Notes: generated from the letters alone by a model not told the origin. Positions 20,079-32,919 are shown, counted from the first letter of the stretch. The stretch is 64,000 bases of DNA from Rhizobium acidisoli (GCF_002531755.2 NZ_CP034998.1:3836501-3900500); one strand, 5' to 3'. Program-made: numbers and translations.

Positions 20079-20185
20079 TAATGCATGTCGCCCGGAAGTG
20101 TGCAGCGGTTCCGGGATAACGACATGCATAAAAACAAAGAGCTAAAGCGCGTCGCATGAATCAAGTTTGACGCGACGCGCTTTAT
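20079..20185 (-). repeat. Rhizobial intergenic repeat, copy 2 (inverted)
   Basis: Read on the minus strand this stretch starts AAAGCGCGTCGCG, continues GCGCTTTAGCTCTTTG and GCATGTCGTTATCCCGGAAC, and ends GGGCGACATGC. It aligns with copy 1 at 18283-18382 over nearly its whole length in opposite orientation. It lies between cytochrome b561 and the lpdA terminator. Confidence 0.7.
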
Positions 20186-20203
20186 GATACGCCACAATTA
20201 AAA

Positions 20204-20231
20204 CAGCCGCCTGCCTTGCGGCAAGCGGCTG
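20204..20231 (-). terminator. Rho-independent terminator after lpdA
   Basis: The inverted arms CAGCCGC and GCGGCTG flank a loop that can pair further. On the minus strand the stem is followed by TTTTAATT. It lies about 25 bases beyond the lpdA stop and closes the long suc/lpd gene row. Confidence 0.85.
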
Positions 20232-20256
20232 AATGCTTTGTTACGAATATGTAAGA

Positions 20257-21663
20257 TTACATATGGATCGGCTTGAAGAAGGTCGCAAGAGCGGCTTCCT
20301 TCACCGCTTCCGACATCGTCGGATGCGCATGGCACGTGCGGCCGAGATCTTCCGACGAACCGCCGAACTCCATCAGCACGGTGATCTCGTGGATCATCTC
20401 GCCGGCGCCGAAGCCGACGATATGGCCGCCGAGCACCCGGTCGGTTTCCTTGTCGGCAAGGATCTTGACGAAACCATCGGTCGCCAGCATCGCGCGGGCA
20501 CGGCCGTTCGCGGTGAACGGAAACTTGCCGACCTTGTAGGCGATACCCGCCGCCTTCAGCTCTTCCTCGGTCTTGCCGACCGAGGCGATCTCCGGCTGCG
20601 TATAAACGACGCTTGGAATGACGTCATAATTGACGTGGCCATGCTGGCCGGCGAGGATTTCAGCAAGCGCCACGCCCTCGTCTTCCGCCTTGTGCGCCAG
20701 CATCGGGCCCTTGACCACGTCGCCGATCGCATAGATGCCGGCGACATTGGTCTTGAAGTGACCGTCGATCTCGACGCGGCCGCGATTGTCGAGCGCAACA
20801 CCGGCCTCCTCGAGGCCGAGCCCCGCCGTGTAGGGCTTGCGGCCGGTGGCGATCAGCACGACTTCGGCATCGAGCGTCACCTTGTCGCCGCCCTTGACCG
20901 GCTCGAACGTGACCTTGGCGCCCTTGTCACCCTTTTCGACGCCGGTGACCTTGGCGCCGAGATGGAAATCGATGCCCTGCTTGGCGAGCATGCGCTGGAA
21001 CTGCTTGGAGACTTCGCCGTCCATGCCGCCGAGGATGGTGTCGAGATATTCGACGACGGTGACCTTGGCGCCGAGGCGCGACCAGACAGAGCCGAGCTCG
21101 AGGCCGATGACGCCGCCGCCGACGACGATCAGCGTTTCCGGCACCTTCTCCAGGGCAATACCGCCGGTGGATGAGATGATGGTCTTTTCATCGATCTCGA
21201 CCTGCACGCCGGGGATGCCGGCGACGTCGGAGCCGGTGGCGATGACGATGTTCTTGCCTTCGATCTCCTGCACCGTGCCATCTTCGGCGGTGACGGCAAC
21301 CTTGCCGGCCGAGACGATCTTGCCGCTGCCCTGGAAAGCATCGATCTTGTTCTTCTTGAAGAGGAAGGCGACGCCGTCGACATTCGACTTCACCGTGGCG
21401 TCCTTATGGGCCATCATATTGCCGAGGTTGAGCGTCGGCGCCGCAATGTCGATCCCCAGCGCGCTCATGCCGTGGCCGGCCTGATGGAACATTTCGGAGG
21501 CATGCAGCAGCGCCTTCGACGGAATGCAGCCGACGTTCAGGCAGGTGCCGCCATAGGTCGCGCGCTTTTCGACGACGGCGACCTTGAGGCCGAGCTGGGC
21601 TGCCTTGACGGCGCAGACATAGCCGCCCGGGCCGGTTCCGATAATGATCACATCGTAAGACAT
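20257..21663 (-). CDS. lpdA: Dihydrolipoyl dehydrogenase (E3 of 2-oxoglutarate dehydrogenase)
   Basis: This is a 468-residue flavoenzyme that reoxidises the lipoyl group of the E2 subunit with NAD+. The FAD site is IIIGTGPGGYV, the redox disulfide is GGTCLNVGCIPSKAL, the NAD domain starts VVGGGVIGLELG, and the C-terminal active-site His/Glu are in CHAHPTMSE. The start MSYDVII at 21663 matches the family; the longer reading upstream does not. It is the last gene in the suc row. Five unrelated genes separate it from sucB. Confidence 0.96.
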   Translation of the reverse strand: MSYDVIIIGTGPGGYVCAVKAAQLGLKVAVVEKRATYGGTCLNVGCIPSKALLHASEMFHQAGHGMSALGIDIAAPTLNLGNMMAHKDATVKSNVDGVAFLFKKNKIDAFQGSGKIVSAGKVAVTAEDGTVQEIEGKNIVIATGSDVAGIPGVQVEIDEKTIISSTGGIALEKVPETLIVVGGGVIGLELGSVWSRLGAKVTVVEYLDTILGGMDGEVSKQFQRMLAKQGIDFHLGAKVTGVEKGDKGAKVTFEPVKGGDKVTLDAEVVLIATGRKPYTAGLGLEEAGVALDNRGRVEIDGHFKTNVAGIYAIGDVVKGPMLAHKAEDEGVALAEILAGQHGHVNYDVIPSVVYTQPEIASVGKTEEELKAAGIAYKVGKFPFTANGRARAMLATDGFVKILADKETDRVLGGHIVGFGAGEMIHEITVLMEFGGSSEDLGRTCHAHPTMSEAVKEAALATFFKPIHM

Positions 21664-21689
21664 TGCTTCTTTCCCTTTGGATTTTTCAA

Positions 21690-22328
21690 TTAGTCGGCCG
21701 CGCGCGACAGCGCGAGGCGGAAGCCGAAGCCGACGAGCGCCGCTCCGGTAATGCGGTTGAACCATTTGCCGCTGGCGATGAAGCGGTCACGGATCGCCTT
21801 GACCGTGAAGAAATAGGAGACACCGGCAAACCAGGCGACCAGCGCCGTCGCCATGCCGATGCCGTAGGAGAACTGGATCAGCGCCGGCGTGTCGTGATGC
21901 ACCAGCGTCGAAAACAGCGACAGGAAGAACAGCACCGGCTTCGGGTTCAGCGCATTGGTGATGAAACCCATGCCGAGGCATTTCAGCATCGAGACCGGCT
22001 TGCGGTCCTCGGCCGTCACTTCGATCTCCTGCACCTTGAAGCCCGGCTCGCGGAACGACTTGATGCCGAGATAGACGAGATAGGCGACACCCGCCCATTT
22101 GATCATCGCAAACAGCATCAGCGATTTCGACACGATCAGGCCGAGGCCGAGGATGGTGTAGCTGATATGGAAGAGCAGCGAGAAGCCCATGCCGAGCCCG
22201 GTCATAACAGCGGCGCGGCGCCCATGCACGATGCTCTGGCGCAGGATGACGGCGAAATCGGCCCCCGGCACGACGATGAAGATCGAGAAAACCGCCATCA
22301 GGGCGAGAAATTCGAGAATATACTGCAT
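21690..22328 (-). CDS. LysE family amino-acid exporter
   Basis: This is a 212-residue LysE/RhtB transporter with about six transmembrane helices. It starts MQYILEFLALMAVFSIFIVV and has the family PGADFAVILRQSI and GFITNALNPKPVLFF patterns. It exports amino acids or related metabolites across the inner membrane. It lies 20 bases after the SDR gene and 26 bases before lpdA on the same strand, so it is likely in the same transcript. The substrate is not predictable. Confidence 0.88.
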   Translation of the reverse strand: MQYILEFLALMAVFSIFIVVPGADFAVILRQSIVHGRRAAVMTGLGMGFSLLFHISYTILGLGLIVSKSLMLFAMIKWAGVAYLVYLGIKSFREPGFKVQEIEVTAEDRKPVSMLKCLGMGFITNALNPKPVLFFLSLFSTLVHHDTPALIQFSYGIGMATALVAWFAGVSYFFTVKAIRDRFIASGKWFNRITGAALVGFGFRLALSRAAD

Positions 22329-22348
22329 GCTGTTTTTCGCCCTGTCTT

Positions 22349-23101
22349 CTAGCGGCCGCCGCTCACATTGAGGATCGCGCCGGTTATATAGGAAGCCGAA
22401 GGGGAAAGAAGATAGAGGATCGCATCCGCCACCTCCTCGGCCGTGCCGGCCCGCTGCATCGGGACCGACGGCGCCATTTCCCGCGCCCGATCCGGCAGCC
22501 CGCCCGAAGCATGGAGGTCGGTTTCGATGATGCCGGGCCTGACCGCATTCACGCGAATGCCCTCGACAGCGAGCTCGCGCGAAAGCCCGACCGTGAACGC
22601 ATCGATCGCCGCCTTCGAGGCGGCATAATCGACATATTGCGTCGCCGCGCCGAGGATCGCCGCCATCGACGAGACGTTGACGATCGCCCCGCCCTGACCG
22701 CCGTGCCGGCTCGACATGCGGCGTATCGCCTCTGCGGCGCAGAGCATGGAGCCGGTCACATTGACGCACAGCATGCGCTCGATCCGCTCTGCCGACATCT
22801 CATCGACCCGCTGCGGATAGTCGACGATGCCGGCATTGTTGACGAGACCGTCTAGCCGGCCGAAATGGCCGTCGACCGCCGCAAACATCGCAGCGATATC
22901 CGCAGCCTTGCCGACATCACCCTCGATCGCCACCGCCTCGCCGCCATGCTCGACGATCGATGCCACGACAGCATCCGCGGCCTTGCGGTTGGAGGCGTAA
23001 TTCACCGCGACACGCCAGCCCTGGCGCGCGGCGAGGCGGCAGACCGCGGCGCCGATGCCCCGGCTTCCACCGGTCACGAGAACAACAGGGGTATCGCTCA
23101 T
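22349..23101 (-). CDS. Short-chain dehydrogenase/reductase
   Basis: This is a 250-residue classical SDR. The NAD(P) motif is TGGSRGIGAAV, followed by NNAG (VNNAGIVDYP). The catalytic Ser is in NVSSMAAIL, and YAASK (YVDYAASKAAI) holds the catalytic Tyr and Lys. The basic residue in the SRG loop suggests NADP preference. The ATG at 23101 overlaps the stop of the preceding gene. The substrate is unknown. Confidence 0.9.
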   Translation of the reverse strand: MSDTPVVLVTGGSRGIGAAVCRLAARQGWRVAVNYASNRKAADAVVASIVEHGGEAVAIEGDVGKAADIAAMFAAVDGHFGRLDGLVNNAGIVDYPQRVDEMSAERIERMLCVNVTGSMLCAAEAIRRMSSRHGGQGGAIVNVSSMAAILGAATQYVDYAASKAAIDAFTVGLSRELAVEGIRVNAVRPGIIETDLHASGGLPDRAREMAPSVPMQRAGTAEEVADAILYLLSPSASYITGAILNVSGGR

Positions 23102-23628
23102 GTCGCACACTCCTTGAATGTCAGCACATCCCATGGCGCCACGGAAGCCTTGCCCTCGCCCCAGGCGCTGGATTCGCGGATGGCAGGACCAAGGCCGGGA
23201 AGCACCAGCCTTTCGGCCGCCGCCGCCCCTTCCGGCTGCAGATTGTCCATCTCGCCCTTGGCGTCCACGCCATAGACGGCGCCCTGCCAGACCGTGCAGG
23301 CATCGAGATCGGCGCCGGTCGCATCACCCTCGGGGCAATTGAACATCAGAATGCCGATGGCGCGCACCGGATCTTCGGATGGCATCACATAGCCTTCCAT
23401 CACGACCGGCGTTTTGAGGGCATGGACTTTGAACTGGTTGCTGGCGGCGGCCGAGGCGGAATTCAGCGGGGCAAAGCGCAGTTCATAGGCGCCATCGCGA
23501 TCGACATAGACGGCCCGTTCCTGCTTGCATTCCGCCCCGAGCAAGGACACCGGAACGGCGCAAAACGCTGCGGCTGCAATTGCAGCCACACCTTTCCGCT
23601 TCGCCGTGATCCCGACACTCCCGCTCAT
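23098..23628 (-). CDS. Secreted protein of unknown function in the sucB-lpdA interval
   Basis: This is a 176-residue protein with an N-terminal signal peptide (KGVAAIAAAAFCAVPVSLLGA, cleavage near AEC). The mature part has four cysteines (ECKQE, MFNCPEG, DACTVWQG, FKECAT), consistent with disulfides in the periplasm. I do not recognise a family. Its start overlaps the stop of the DUF4241 gene by ATGA and its stop overlaps the start of the SDR gene, so it is translated as part of a tightly packed operon. It shares a secretion route with DUF4241, suggesting a joint role. Confidence 0.75.
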   Translation of the reverse strand: MSGSVGITAKRKGVAAIAAAAFCAVPVSLLGAECKQERAVYVDRDGAYELRFAPLNSASAAASNQFKVHALKTPVVMEGYVMPSEDPVRAIGILMFNCPEGDATGADLDACTVWQGAVYGVDAKGEMDNLQPEGAAAAERLVLPGLGPAIRESSAWGEGKASVAPWDVLTFKECAT

Positions 23629-24374
23629 TGCAGCTTCGGTTCCTTCCGCCCGTCGGCATTCTCGACAACGTTGAAATCCGTCAGCAGCACCAGCGCCCGG
23701 CCATCCCGGTCGAGCCCCCAGAAAACCGGATAGAAACCGTCGCCCCAGCCGCTCCAGAACACCGCGACATTGCCTCTCTTGCCGGCGACCGGCCGGTGCA
23801 ACGCATAATGGCCCTTGTTGGCATCGAGATCCGCGGCCAGCACATCGTCGTAATAATTGACATCGGCGTCAGGTTTTTGCGCCTGCGCCTGCGCTTCACG
23901 CTCTCCGATCAGCTCAAGCGTATCGGCATCCATGTAACAGCCGAGGCCGGCATCGACCGGGTAGCCGAAAATCTCGCCGTCCTTCAGCGTCGCGACGTCC
24001 TGGCCGGGCAGGACGGCAAGCTCCCAATGATCCGGCTTGCCCTCGGCAAACCGCATGCTGGCGGCAGCGATGCGCCCGAAGGCCTGGTAGAGCGTCACCG
24101 GATATTCGCCCGGCGCAACCGTTCTTGCCAGCGCCGGACGATCGGGCTGGGCGAGCGGATCGGCCGCGACGATGCGCCCGGAGGTCAGCTCGACATTGCC
24201 CATGTGGATCGCGTTGATCGACCGGCCGGAGAGTTCGGCGTCGCTGAGCGCCACCAGCTCGAAATTGCTGCTTGCCTTGCTGATATCCCAGCCGGCCGCC
24301 GCTGCTGAAACCGGGACATGCGCGGCGGCAGCGCAGAGAAGAAGGCGCGCCGCTCGCATGATCCGGTTTCGCAT
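23625..24374 (-). CDS. DUF4241 domain protein, secreted
   Basis: This is a 249-residue protein. The signal peptide is at residues 5-27 (RAARLLLCAAAAHVPVSAAAA). The C-terminal half carries the DUF4241 pattern WSGWGDGFYPVFWGLD followed by ALVLLTDF. Most DUF4241 proteins lack signal peptides and have no proven function. The gene begins 12 bases after the sucB stop, so it is likely co-transcribed. It is followed by an overlapping secreted unknown. The domain is recognised by motif; function is not assigned. Confidence 0.8.
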   Translation of the reverse strand: MRNRIMRAARLLLCAAAAHVPVSAAAAGWDISKASSNFELVALSDAELSGRSINAIHMGNVELTSGRIVAADPLAQPDRPALARTVAPGEYPVTLYQAFGRIAAASMRFAEGKPDHWELAVLPGQDVATLKDGEIFGYPVDAGLGCYMDADTLELIGEREAQAQAQKPDADVNYYDDVLAADLDANKGHYALHRPVAGKRGNVAVFWSGWGDGFYPVFWGLDRDGRALVLLTDFNVVENADGRKEPKLQ

Positions 24375-24386
24375 GGAATAACTCCC

Positions 24387-25652
<1,266 letters not shown>

Positions 25653-25692
25653 TGTTCAGATCCTGATTTCGTGTGTGTTCGTTTTAAGCGTT

Positions 25693-26001
25693 TCAGACGG
25701 CGGGCGGCCGCAAGATGATCGAGGGCATCGGCAGGATATCGAAACGGAAACCGAAACCGGAAGCGATGATCGGGTCGCCGTCGGCAAGAGCCTGCGCCGC
25801 CGCCTGATCCTCGACTTCGACGATCGCCATGCCGAAGGCGCCTTCCCCCTCGAAGACGGGGCCGACGACGATCGCCGATCCCGCAAGGGCGTGCCGGTGC
25901 CAGTATTCGACATGGCGCTTCATCGCCGCCATTTCCTCTCCGGTCCCGTCATGCGGGAAAGTGGGGCGCGGCGGCAGCAGTCTCAGAAAGAAATAAGCCA
26001 T
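25693..26001 (-). CDS. YciI-like small protein between sucA and sucB
   Basis: This is a 102-residue ferredoxin-like alpha/beta-barrel protein of the YciI type. It starts MAYFFLRLLPPRPTFPHD and contains KRHVEYWHRHALAGSA, with histidine and acidic residues as in YciI. The segment VVGPVFEGEGAFGMAIVEV matches the family. It starts 16 bases after the sucA stop and ends 40 bases before sucB, so it is part of the suc operon. YciI proteins can have hydrolase or decarboxylase-like activity; none can be assigned here. Confidence 0.82.
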   Translation of the reverse strand: MAYFFLRLLPPRPTFPHDGTGEEMAAMKRHVEYWHRHALAGSAIVVGPVFEGEGAFGMAIVEVEDQAAAQALADGDPIIASGFGFRFDILPMPSIILRPPAV

Positions 26002-26017
26002 TGCGCCCCCCCTTGTA

Positions 26018-29002
26018 TTAGCCGCCCAGTGCATCCTCGAGGAATGCGGCGAGCTGCGACAGATGCTTGGACATCAGGCCCGTCGCCGGCGAGGCGGCGG
26101 CCGGACGGCCGGTATAACGGACGCGCTGGTATTTTGCATCGATATGGGCGAGTACCCATTCGAGGAAGGGATCGATGAACGACCATGCGCCCATGTTCTT
26201 CGGCTCTTCCTGGCACCAGACCATCTCGGCATTGCGGAAGCGCGACAGCTCGTTGATCAGCGCCTTTGCCGGGAACGGATAGAGCTGCTCGACACGCAGG
26301 AGATAGATGTCGTCGATGCCGCGCTTTTCACGCTCTTCGAGAAGGTCGTAATAGACCTTGCCGGAGCACATGACGACACGGCGGATCTTGTTGTCCTTCT
26401 GCAGCTTGATCGGGCCGTCCTTGATCACCTCGGCATCGTCCCAGAGCAGGCGATGGAAGGCGGACTCGCCGGCCATTTCGGCAAGCGTCGAGACCGCCCG
26501 CTTGTGGCGCAGCAGCGACTTCGGCGTCATCAGGATCAGCGGCTTGCGGAAGTCGCGCTTCAGCTGCCGGCGCAGGATGTGGAAGTAGTTCGCCGGCGTC
26601 GTGACGTTGGCGACCTGCATGTTGTCCTCGGCGCAAAGCTGCAGGAAACGCTCGAGGCGGGCCGAGGAGTGTTCCGGACCCTGGCCCTCATAGCCATGCG
26701 GCAGCAGGCAGACGAGGCCCGACATGCGCAGCCATTTGCGTTCGCCCGACGAGATGAACTGGTCGAACACCACCTGCGCGCCGTTGGCGAAATCGCCGAA
26801 CTGCGCTTCCCAGAGCGTCAGCGCATTCGGGCGGGCCAGCGAATAGCCATATTCGAAACCGAGCACGGCCTCTTCCGAAAGCATCGAATTGATGACTTCG
26901 TAGCGCCCCTGCGTCGGCGAAAGATTGGCGAGCGGAATGTAGCGTTCCTCGGTTTCCTGATCGTAGAGAACCGAGTGGCGCTGCGAGAAGGTGCCGCGTT
27001 CACAATCCTGACCGGACAGGCGGATCTTGCTGCCTTCGACGCAGAGCGCCCCGAAGGAGAGAGCTTCGGCCATCGCCCAGTCGATACCCTCGCCGGTGGC
27101 GATCATATTGGCGCGGTTTTCCATGAAGCGCTGGATCGTGCGGTGCGCATTGAAACCCGCCGGGATCTCAGACAGCTTGCGGCCGATCTCCTTCAGCGTC
27201 TTCATCGGCACGGCGGTCTTGCCGCGGCGCTGCTCGTCGGCATTGTCGGCCGCGCGCAGGCCCGACCACTCGCCATCCAGCCAGTCGGCCTTATTAGGCT
27301 TGTAGTGCTGGCCGGCCTCGAACTCCTGCTCGAGATGGGCGCGCCAGTCGGCCTTCATCTTCTCGACTTCGCCTTCGGTGAGCAATCCCTCGGCGACGAG
27401 GCGGGCCGCATAGAGCTGCAGCACGGTCTTGTGGCCGCGGATCACCTTGTACATCTTCGGCTGCGTGAAGGACGGTTCGTCGCCTTCATTGTGGCCGTAG
27501 CGGCGGTAGCAGAACAGGTCGACCACGACGGGCTTGTGGAACTTCATGCGGAATTCGGTCGCGACCTTGGCCGCATAGACCACCGCTTCCGGATCGTCGC
27601 CGTTGACGTGGAAGATCGGCGCCTCGATCATCTTGGCGACGTCGGACGGATAGGGCGACGAACGCGAGAAGGCCGGGTTCGTGGTGAAACCGATCTGGTT
27701 GTTGATGATGACGTGCATGGTGCCGGCGACGCGGTGGCCGCGCAGGCCGGAAAGGCCGAGGATTTCGGCAATGACGCCCTGGCCGGCAAAAGCTGCGTCG
27801 CCGTGGATCAGCAGCGGCAGAACCTTGGCGCGTTCGGAAAGCGGAATGATGTCGCCGTCCCAGACGGTAGCATTCATGTCCTGCTTGGCGCGGACCTTGC
27901 CCATGACGACAGGGTCGACGATTTCCAGATGCGAGGGGTTTGCGGTCAGCGACACATGCACCTTGTTGCCGTCGAATTCGCGGTCGGAAGAGGCGCCGAG
28001 ATGGTACTTGACGTCGCCCGAACCTTCGACTTCGTCGGGTGCGTAGGAGCCGCCCTTGAACTCGTGGAAGATCGCCCGGTGCGGCTTGCCCATGACCTGG
28101 GACAGCACGTTGAGGCGGCCGCGATGGGCCATGCCGAAGACGGCTTCCTTGAGGCCGAGGTGGCCGCCGCGCTTGAGGATCTGCTCCAAAGCCGGAATCA
28201 GCGACTCGCCGCCGTCGAGGCCGAAACGCTTGGTGCCCTTGAACTTGACGTCGAGGAACTGCTCGTAGCCTTCGGCTTCGACCAGCTTGGCGAGGATCGC
28301 CTTCTTGCCTTCAGCCGAGAAGGCGACACCCTTGTCCGGGCCTTCGATGCGCTCCTGGATCCAGGCTTTCTCTTCCGGATTGGAGATATGCATGAATTCG
28401 ACGCCGAGCGTCGAGCAGTAGGTGCGCTCGAGGATATCGATCATCTCGCGGATGGACGCGTATTCCAGGCCGAGCACGTTGTCGATGAAGATCCTGCGAT
28501 CGTAATCGGCTGATGTGAAGCCGTAATTCTCAGGAGACAGTTCGCGATAGTCGTCGACGGAAGCGGCGATGCCGAGCGGGTCGAGCTTGGCATGCAGGTG
28601 GCCGCGCATGCGGTAGGCGCGGATCATCATGATGGCGCGCACGGAATCGCGCGTCGCCTGCAGCACGTCGGCGCCGTCGGCGGGCTTGCCCTGCGCTTCG
28701 GCCTTGGCCTTGACCTTGGTTTCGATGACCTTCTCGACGATGCCCCAATCGCCATCGAGAGCCGACACCAGATCGCCGCCGGCGACCAGCGGCCAGTTCT
28801 TCTTGCGCCAGGAAGCCCCCTTGGCCGCCCTCTTCACATCGCTGGGATCTTCCTCCAGCGCCTTGAAGAAGGTCCGCCACTGATCGTCGACCGATGCCGG
28901 GTCCTCTTCGTACCGCGCATGAAGCTGCTCGATATAGGCAGCGTTGGCGCCATCCAGAAACGAGGTGATCTGAAACTGCTCGTTGGCTTCTTGCCGTGCC
29001 AT
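26018..29002 (-). CDS. sucA: 2-oxoglutarate dehydrogenase E1 component
   Basis: This is a 994-residue thiamine-diphosphate enzyme that decarboxylates 2-oxoglutarate. The N-terminal E2-binding segment (ANEQFQITSFLDGANAAYI) is followed by the ThDP domain (GMAHRGRLNVL, GDAAFAGQG and the NNQIGFTT segment). The C-terminal transketolase-like domain (HGYEGQGPEHSSARLERFLQ) is complete. The start MARQEANEQ at 29002 was preferred over a basic 35-codon extension that lacks family similarity. It uses the cofactor whose precursor importer lies at 333-3022. Confidence 0.97.
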   Translation of the reverse strand: MARQEANEQFQITSFLDGANAAYIEQLHARYEEDPASVDDQWRTFFKALEEDPSDVKRAAKGASWRKKNWPLVAGGDLVSALDGDWGIVEKVIETKVKAKAEAQGKPADGADVLQATRDSVRAIMMIRAYRMRGHLHAKLDPLGIAASVDDYRELSPENYGFTSADYDRRIFIDNVLGLEYASIREMIDILERTYCSTLGVEFMHISNPEEKAWIQERIEGPDKGVAFSAEGKKAILAKLVEAEGYEQFLDVKFKGTKRFGLDGGESLIPALEQILKRGGHLGLKEAVFGMAHRGRLNVLSQVMGKPHRAIFHEFKGGSYAPDEVEGSGDVKYHLGASSDREFDGNKVHVSLTANPSHLEIVDPVVMGKVRAKQDMNATVWDGDIIPLSERAKVLPLLIHGDAAFAGQGVIAEILGLSGLRGHRVAGTMHVIINNQIGFTTNPAFSRSSPYPSDVAKMIEAPIFHVNGDDPEAVVYAAKVATEFRMKFHKPVVVDLFCYRRYGHNEGDEPSFTQPKMYKVIRGHKTVLQLYAARLVAEGLLTEGEVEKMKADWRAHLEQEFEAGQHYKPNKADWLDGEWSGLRAADNADEQRRGKTAVPMKTLKEIGRKLSEIPAGFNAHRTIQRFMENRANMIATGEGIDWAMAEALSFGALCVEGSKIRLSGQDCERGTFSQRHSVLYDQETEERYIPLANLSPTQGRYEVINSMLSEEAVLGFEYGYSLARPNALTLWEAQFGDFANGAQVVFDQFISSGERKWLRMSGLVCLLPHGYEGQGPEHSSARLERFLQLCAEDNMQVANVTTPANYFHILRRQLKRDFRKPLILMTPKSLLRHKRAVSTLAEMAGESAFHRLLWDDAEVIKDGPIKLQKDNKIRRVVMCSGKVYYDLLEEREKRGIDDIYLLRVEQLYPFPAKALINELSRFRNAEMVWCQEEPKNMGAWSFIDPFLEWVLAHIDAKYQRVRYTGRPAAASPATGLMSKHLSQLAAFLEDALGG

Positions 29003-29172
29003 GGTGATATGCGGACGCTTCCGTCCGCCTCCTGACTTTGATGATTTTGCCGGCGCGATCGCCGACTGCCGCATTCCGATTGCCGCCTGTCCGCGGCGCA
29101 TCTGCATGTCTCGTGCCGTCAGACCGGGCGGAAGGCTGAGATGCCGTTCCTCCGCCCGGGTATTAAGTTGGC

Positions 29173-30075
29173 TTAGCCCTTGAGGACTTCAACCAGCGTC
29201 TTGCCGAGGCGGGCCGGAGACGGCGACACCTTGATTCCTGCCGATTCCATCGCCGCGATCTTCGATTCCGCGTCGCCCTTGCCGCCGGAAACCACAGCAC
29301 CGGCATGGCCCATGGTGCGGCCCTTCGGTGCGGTACGGCCGGCGATGAAGCCGGCCATCGGCTTCTTGCGGCCCTTCTTGGCCTCGTCCTTGAGGAACTG
29401 CGCCGCGTCTTCCTCAGCCGAGCCGCCGATTTCGCCGATCATGATGATGGAGGTCGTGGCTTCATCGGCCAGGAACATTTCCAGCACGTCGATGAACTCG
29501 GTGCCCTTGACCGGGTCGCCGCCGATGCCGACGGCCGTCGTCTGTCCGAGGCCTTCATTGGAGGTCTGGAACACGGCTTCATAGGTCAGCGTGCCCGAGC
29601 GGGACACGATGCCGACCGAACCCTTGCGGAAGATCGAGCCCGGCATGATGCCGATCTTGCATTCTTCCGGCGTCAGGATGCCCGGGCAGTTCGGGCCGAG
29701 CAGCCGCGACTTGGAGCGGTCGAGGCGAGCCTTGACGCGCACCATGTCCATGACCGGGATGCCCTCGGTGATGCAGGTGATGAACGGGATCTCGGCGTCG
29801 ATCGCCTCGATGATCGCATCGGCAGCACCGGCCGGCGGAACATAGATGACCGTCGCGTCGGCGCCGGTCTTTTCCTTGCCCTCGGCAACGGTTGCGAAGA
29901 TCGGCAGGCTTTCGCCCTTGGCGCCGGACCAGGTTTCGCCGCCCTTCTTCGGGTGGATACCGCCGACCATCTGCGTGCCGTAGTAGGCAAGCGCCTGTTC
30001 GGTGTGGAACGTGCCGGTCTTGCCGGTCAGACCCTGCACGAGGATCTTGGTGTCTTTATTGACGAGAATAGACAT
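29173..30075 (-). CDS. sucD: Succinyl-CoA synthetase alpha subunit
   Basis: This is a 300-residue subunit that carries the phosphohistidine intermediate of succinyl-CoA synthetase. It starts [19 protein letters not shown]. The CoA-binding Rossmann domain, the [10 protein letters not shown] segment and the active-site histidine in [11 protein letters not shown] are present. It pairs with sucC, from which it is separated by a DUF1579 gene. The start at 30075 is 13 bases after that gene. Confidence 0.97.
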   Translation of the reverse strand: MSILVNKDTKILVQGLTGKTGTFHTEQALAYYGTQMVGGIHPKKGGETWSGAKGESLPIFATVAEGKEKTGADATVIYVPPAGAADAIIEAIDAEIPFITCITEGIPVMDMVRVKARLDRSKSRLLGPNCPGILTPEECKIGIMPGSIFRKGSVGIVSRSGTLTYEAVFQTSNEGLGQTTAVGIGGDPVKGTEFIDVLEMFLADEATTSIIMIGEIGGSAEEDAAQFLKDEAKKGRKKPMAGFIAGRTAPKGRTMGHAGAVVSGGKGDAESKIAAMESAGIKVSPSPARLGKTLVEVLKG

Positions 30076-30088
30076 GCGAGGCCTTTGT

Positions 30089-30580
30089 CTAGGAGAGGTT
30101 GGAAGACGTGGGGGACGAGCGACGATAGATGCCGCTGACGACCTCCTGCCAAGTATCGCTGCCTGCAGGCGAAAAGCTGACGCCCATCCGGTAGCAGTCT
30201 TCATTTTCAAATGTGAATGTAGTGCGCTGTCTGCCGCGCGGCGAAGCCTTCATCAGCACGAGTTCCTTGCCGTTCCATTCGCCGGAAGCTGGCGAGGGCG
30301 GCGCAAAACCCGCACTGTCGAACTGGTACAGCTTGTAGGTCTGATCCGAAGCATCGAAGCCGAAGACATTGCGGGCCTCGAACGAAACAGCCCCATCGCG
30401 CGTCTGCCGATAGCACTGCTCAAGGAAGAAGCCACCGAACAGCACCTCGCCGGAAAGTCTGGCATTGGCCTTACCTTCAGTCGTCCACGCCGACCCTGCG
30501 ACACGCTCCTCCCCTTCCCATACGCCGGAAAAGGCGTTGAGGCGGATATGAGCAGCAGATGGCGTGGACTGGAAGGCCAT
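30089..30580 (-). CDS. DUF1579-like protein between sucC and sucD
   Basis: This is a 163-residue cytoplasmic protein without a signal peptide. The N-terminal pattern [18 protein letters not shown] and a chain rich in beta-strand-like segments ([28 protein letters not shown]) fit the DUF1579 beta-barrel family. It begins eight bases after sucC and ends 13 bases before sucD. It is embedded between the two subunit genes of succinyl-CoA synthetase, so it is co-expressed with them. No enzymatic role can be inferred. Confidence 0.75.
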   Translation of the reverse strand: MAFQSTPSAAHIRLNAFSGVWEGEERVAGSAWTTEGKANARLSGEVLFGGFFLEQCYRQTRDGAVSFEARNVFGFDASDQTYKLYQFDSAGFAPPSPASGEWNGKELVLMKASPRGRQRTTFTFENEDCYRMGVSFSPAGSDTWQEVVSGIYRRSSPTSSNLS

Positions 30581-30588
30581 GATCGCTC

Positions 30589-31782
<1,194 letters not shown>

Positions 31783-31816
31783 GGGTCTATCCCTGTTTGG
31801 ATTAGTTCAGCGCCAA

Positions 31817-32860
<1,044 letters not shown>

Positions 32861-32919
32861 CTAAAAATGGCAATCCATTATTTTTGATGCAGCATTTTCA
32901 ATCGTTTAGATACAAAAAT

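Noticed and set aside
26063..28513. 816-codon plus-strand open frame antisense to sucA
   Set aside because: It mirrors the codon structure of sucA on the other strand, has no ribosome site and shows no family motif. High-GC codon use creates such shadows.
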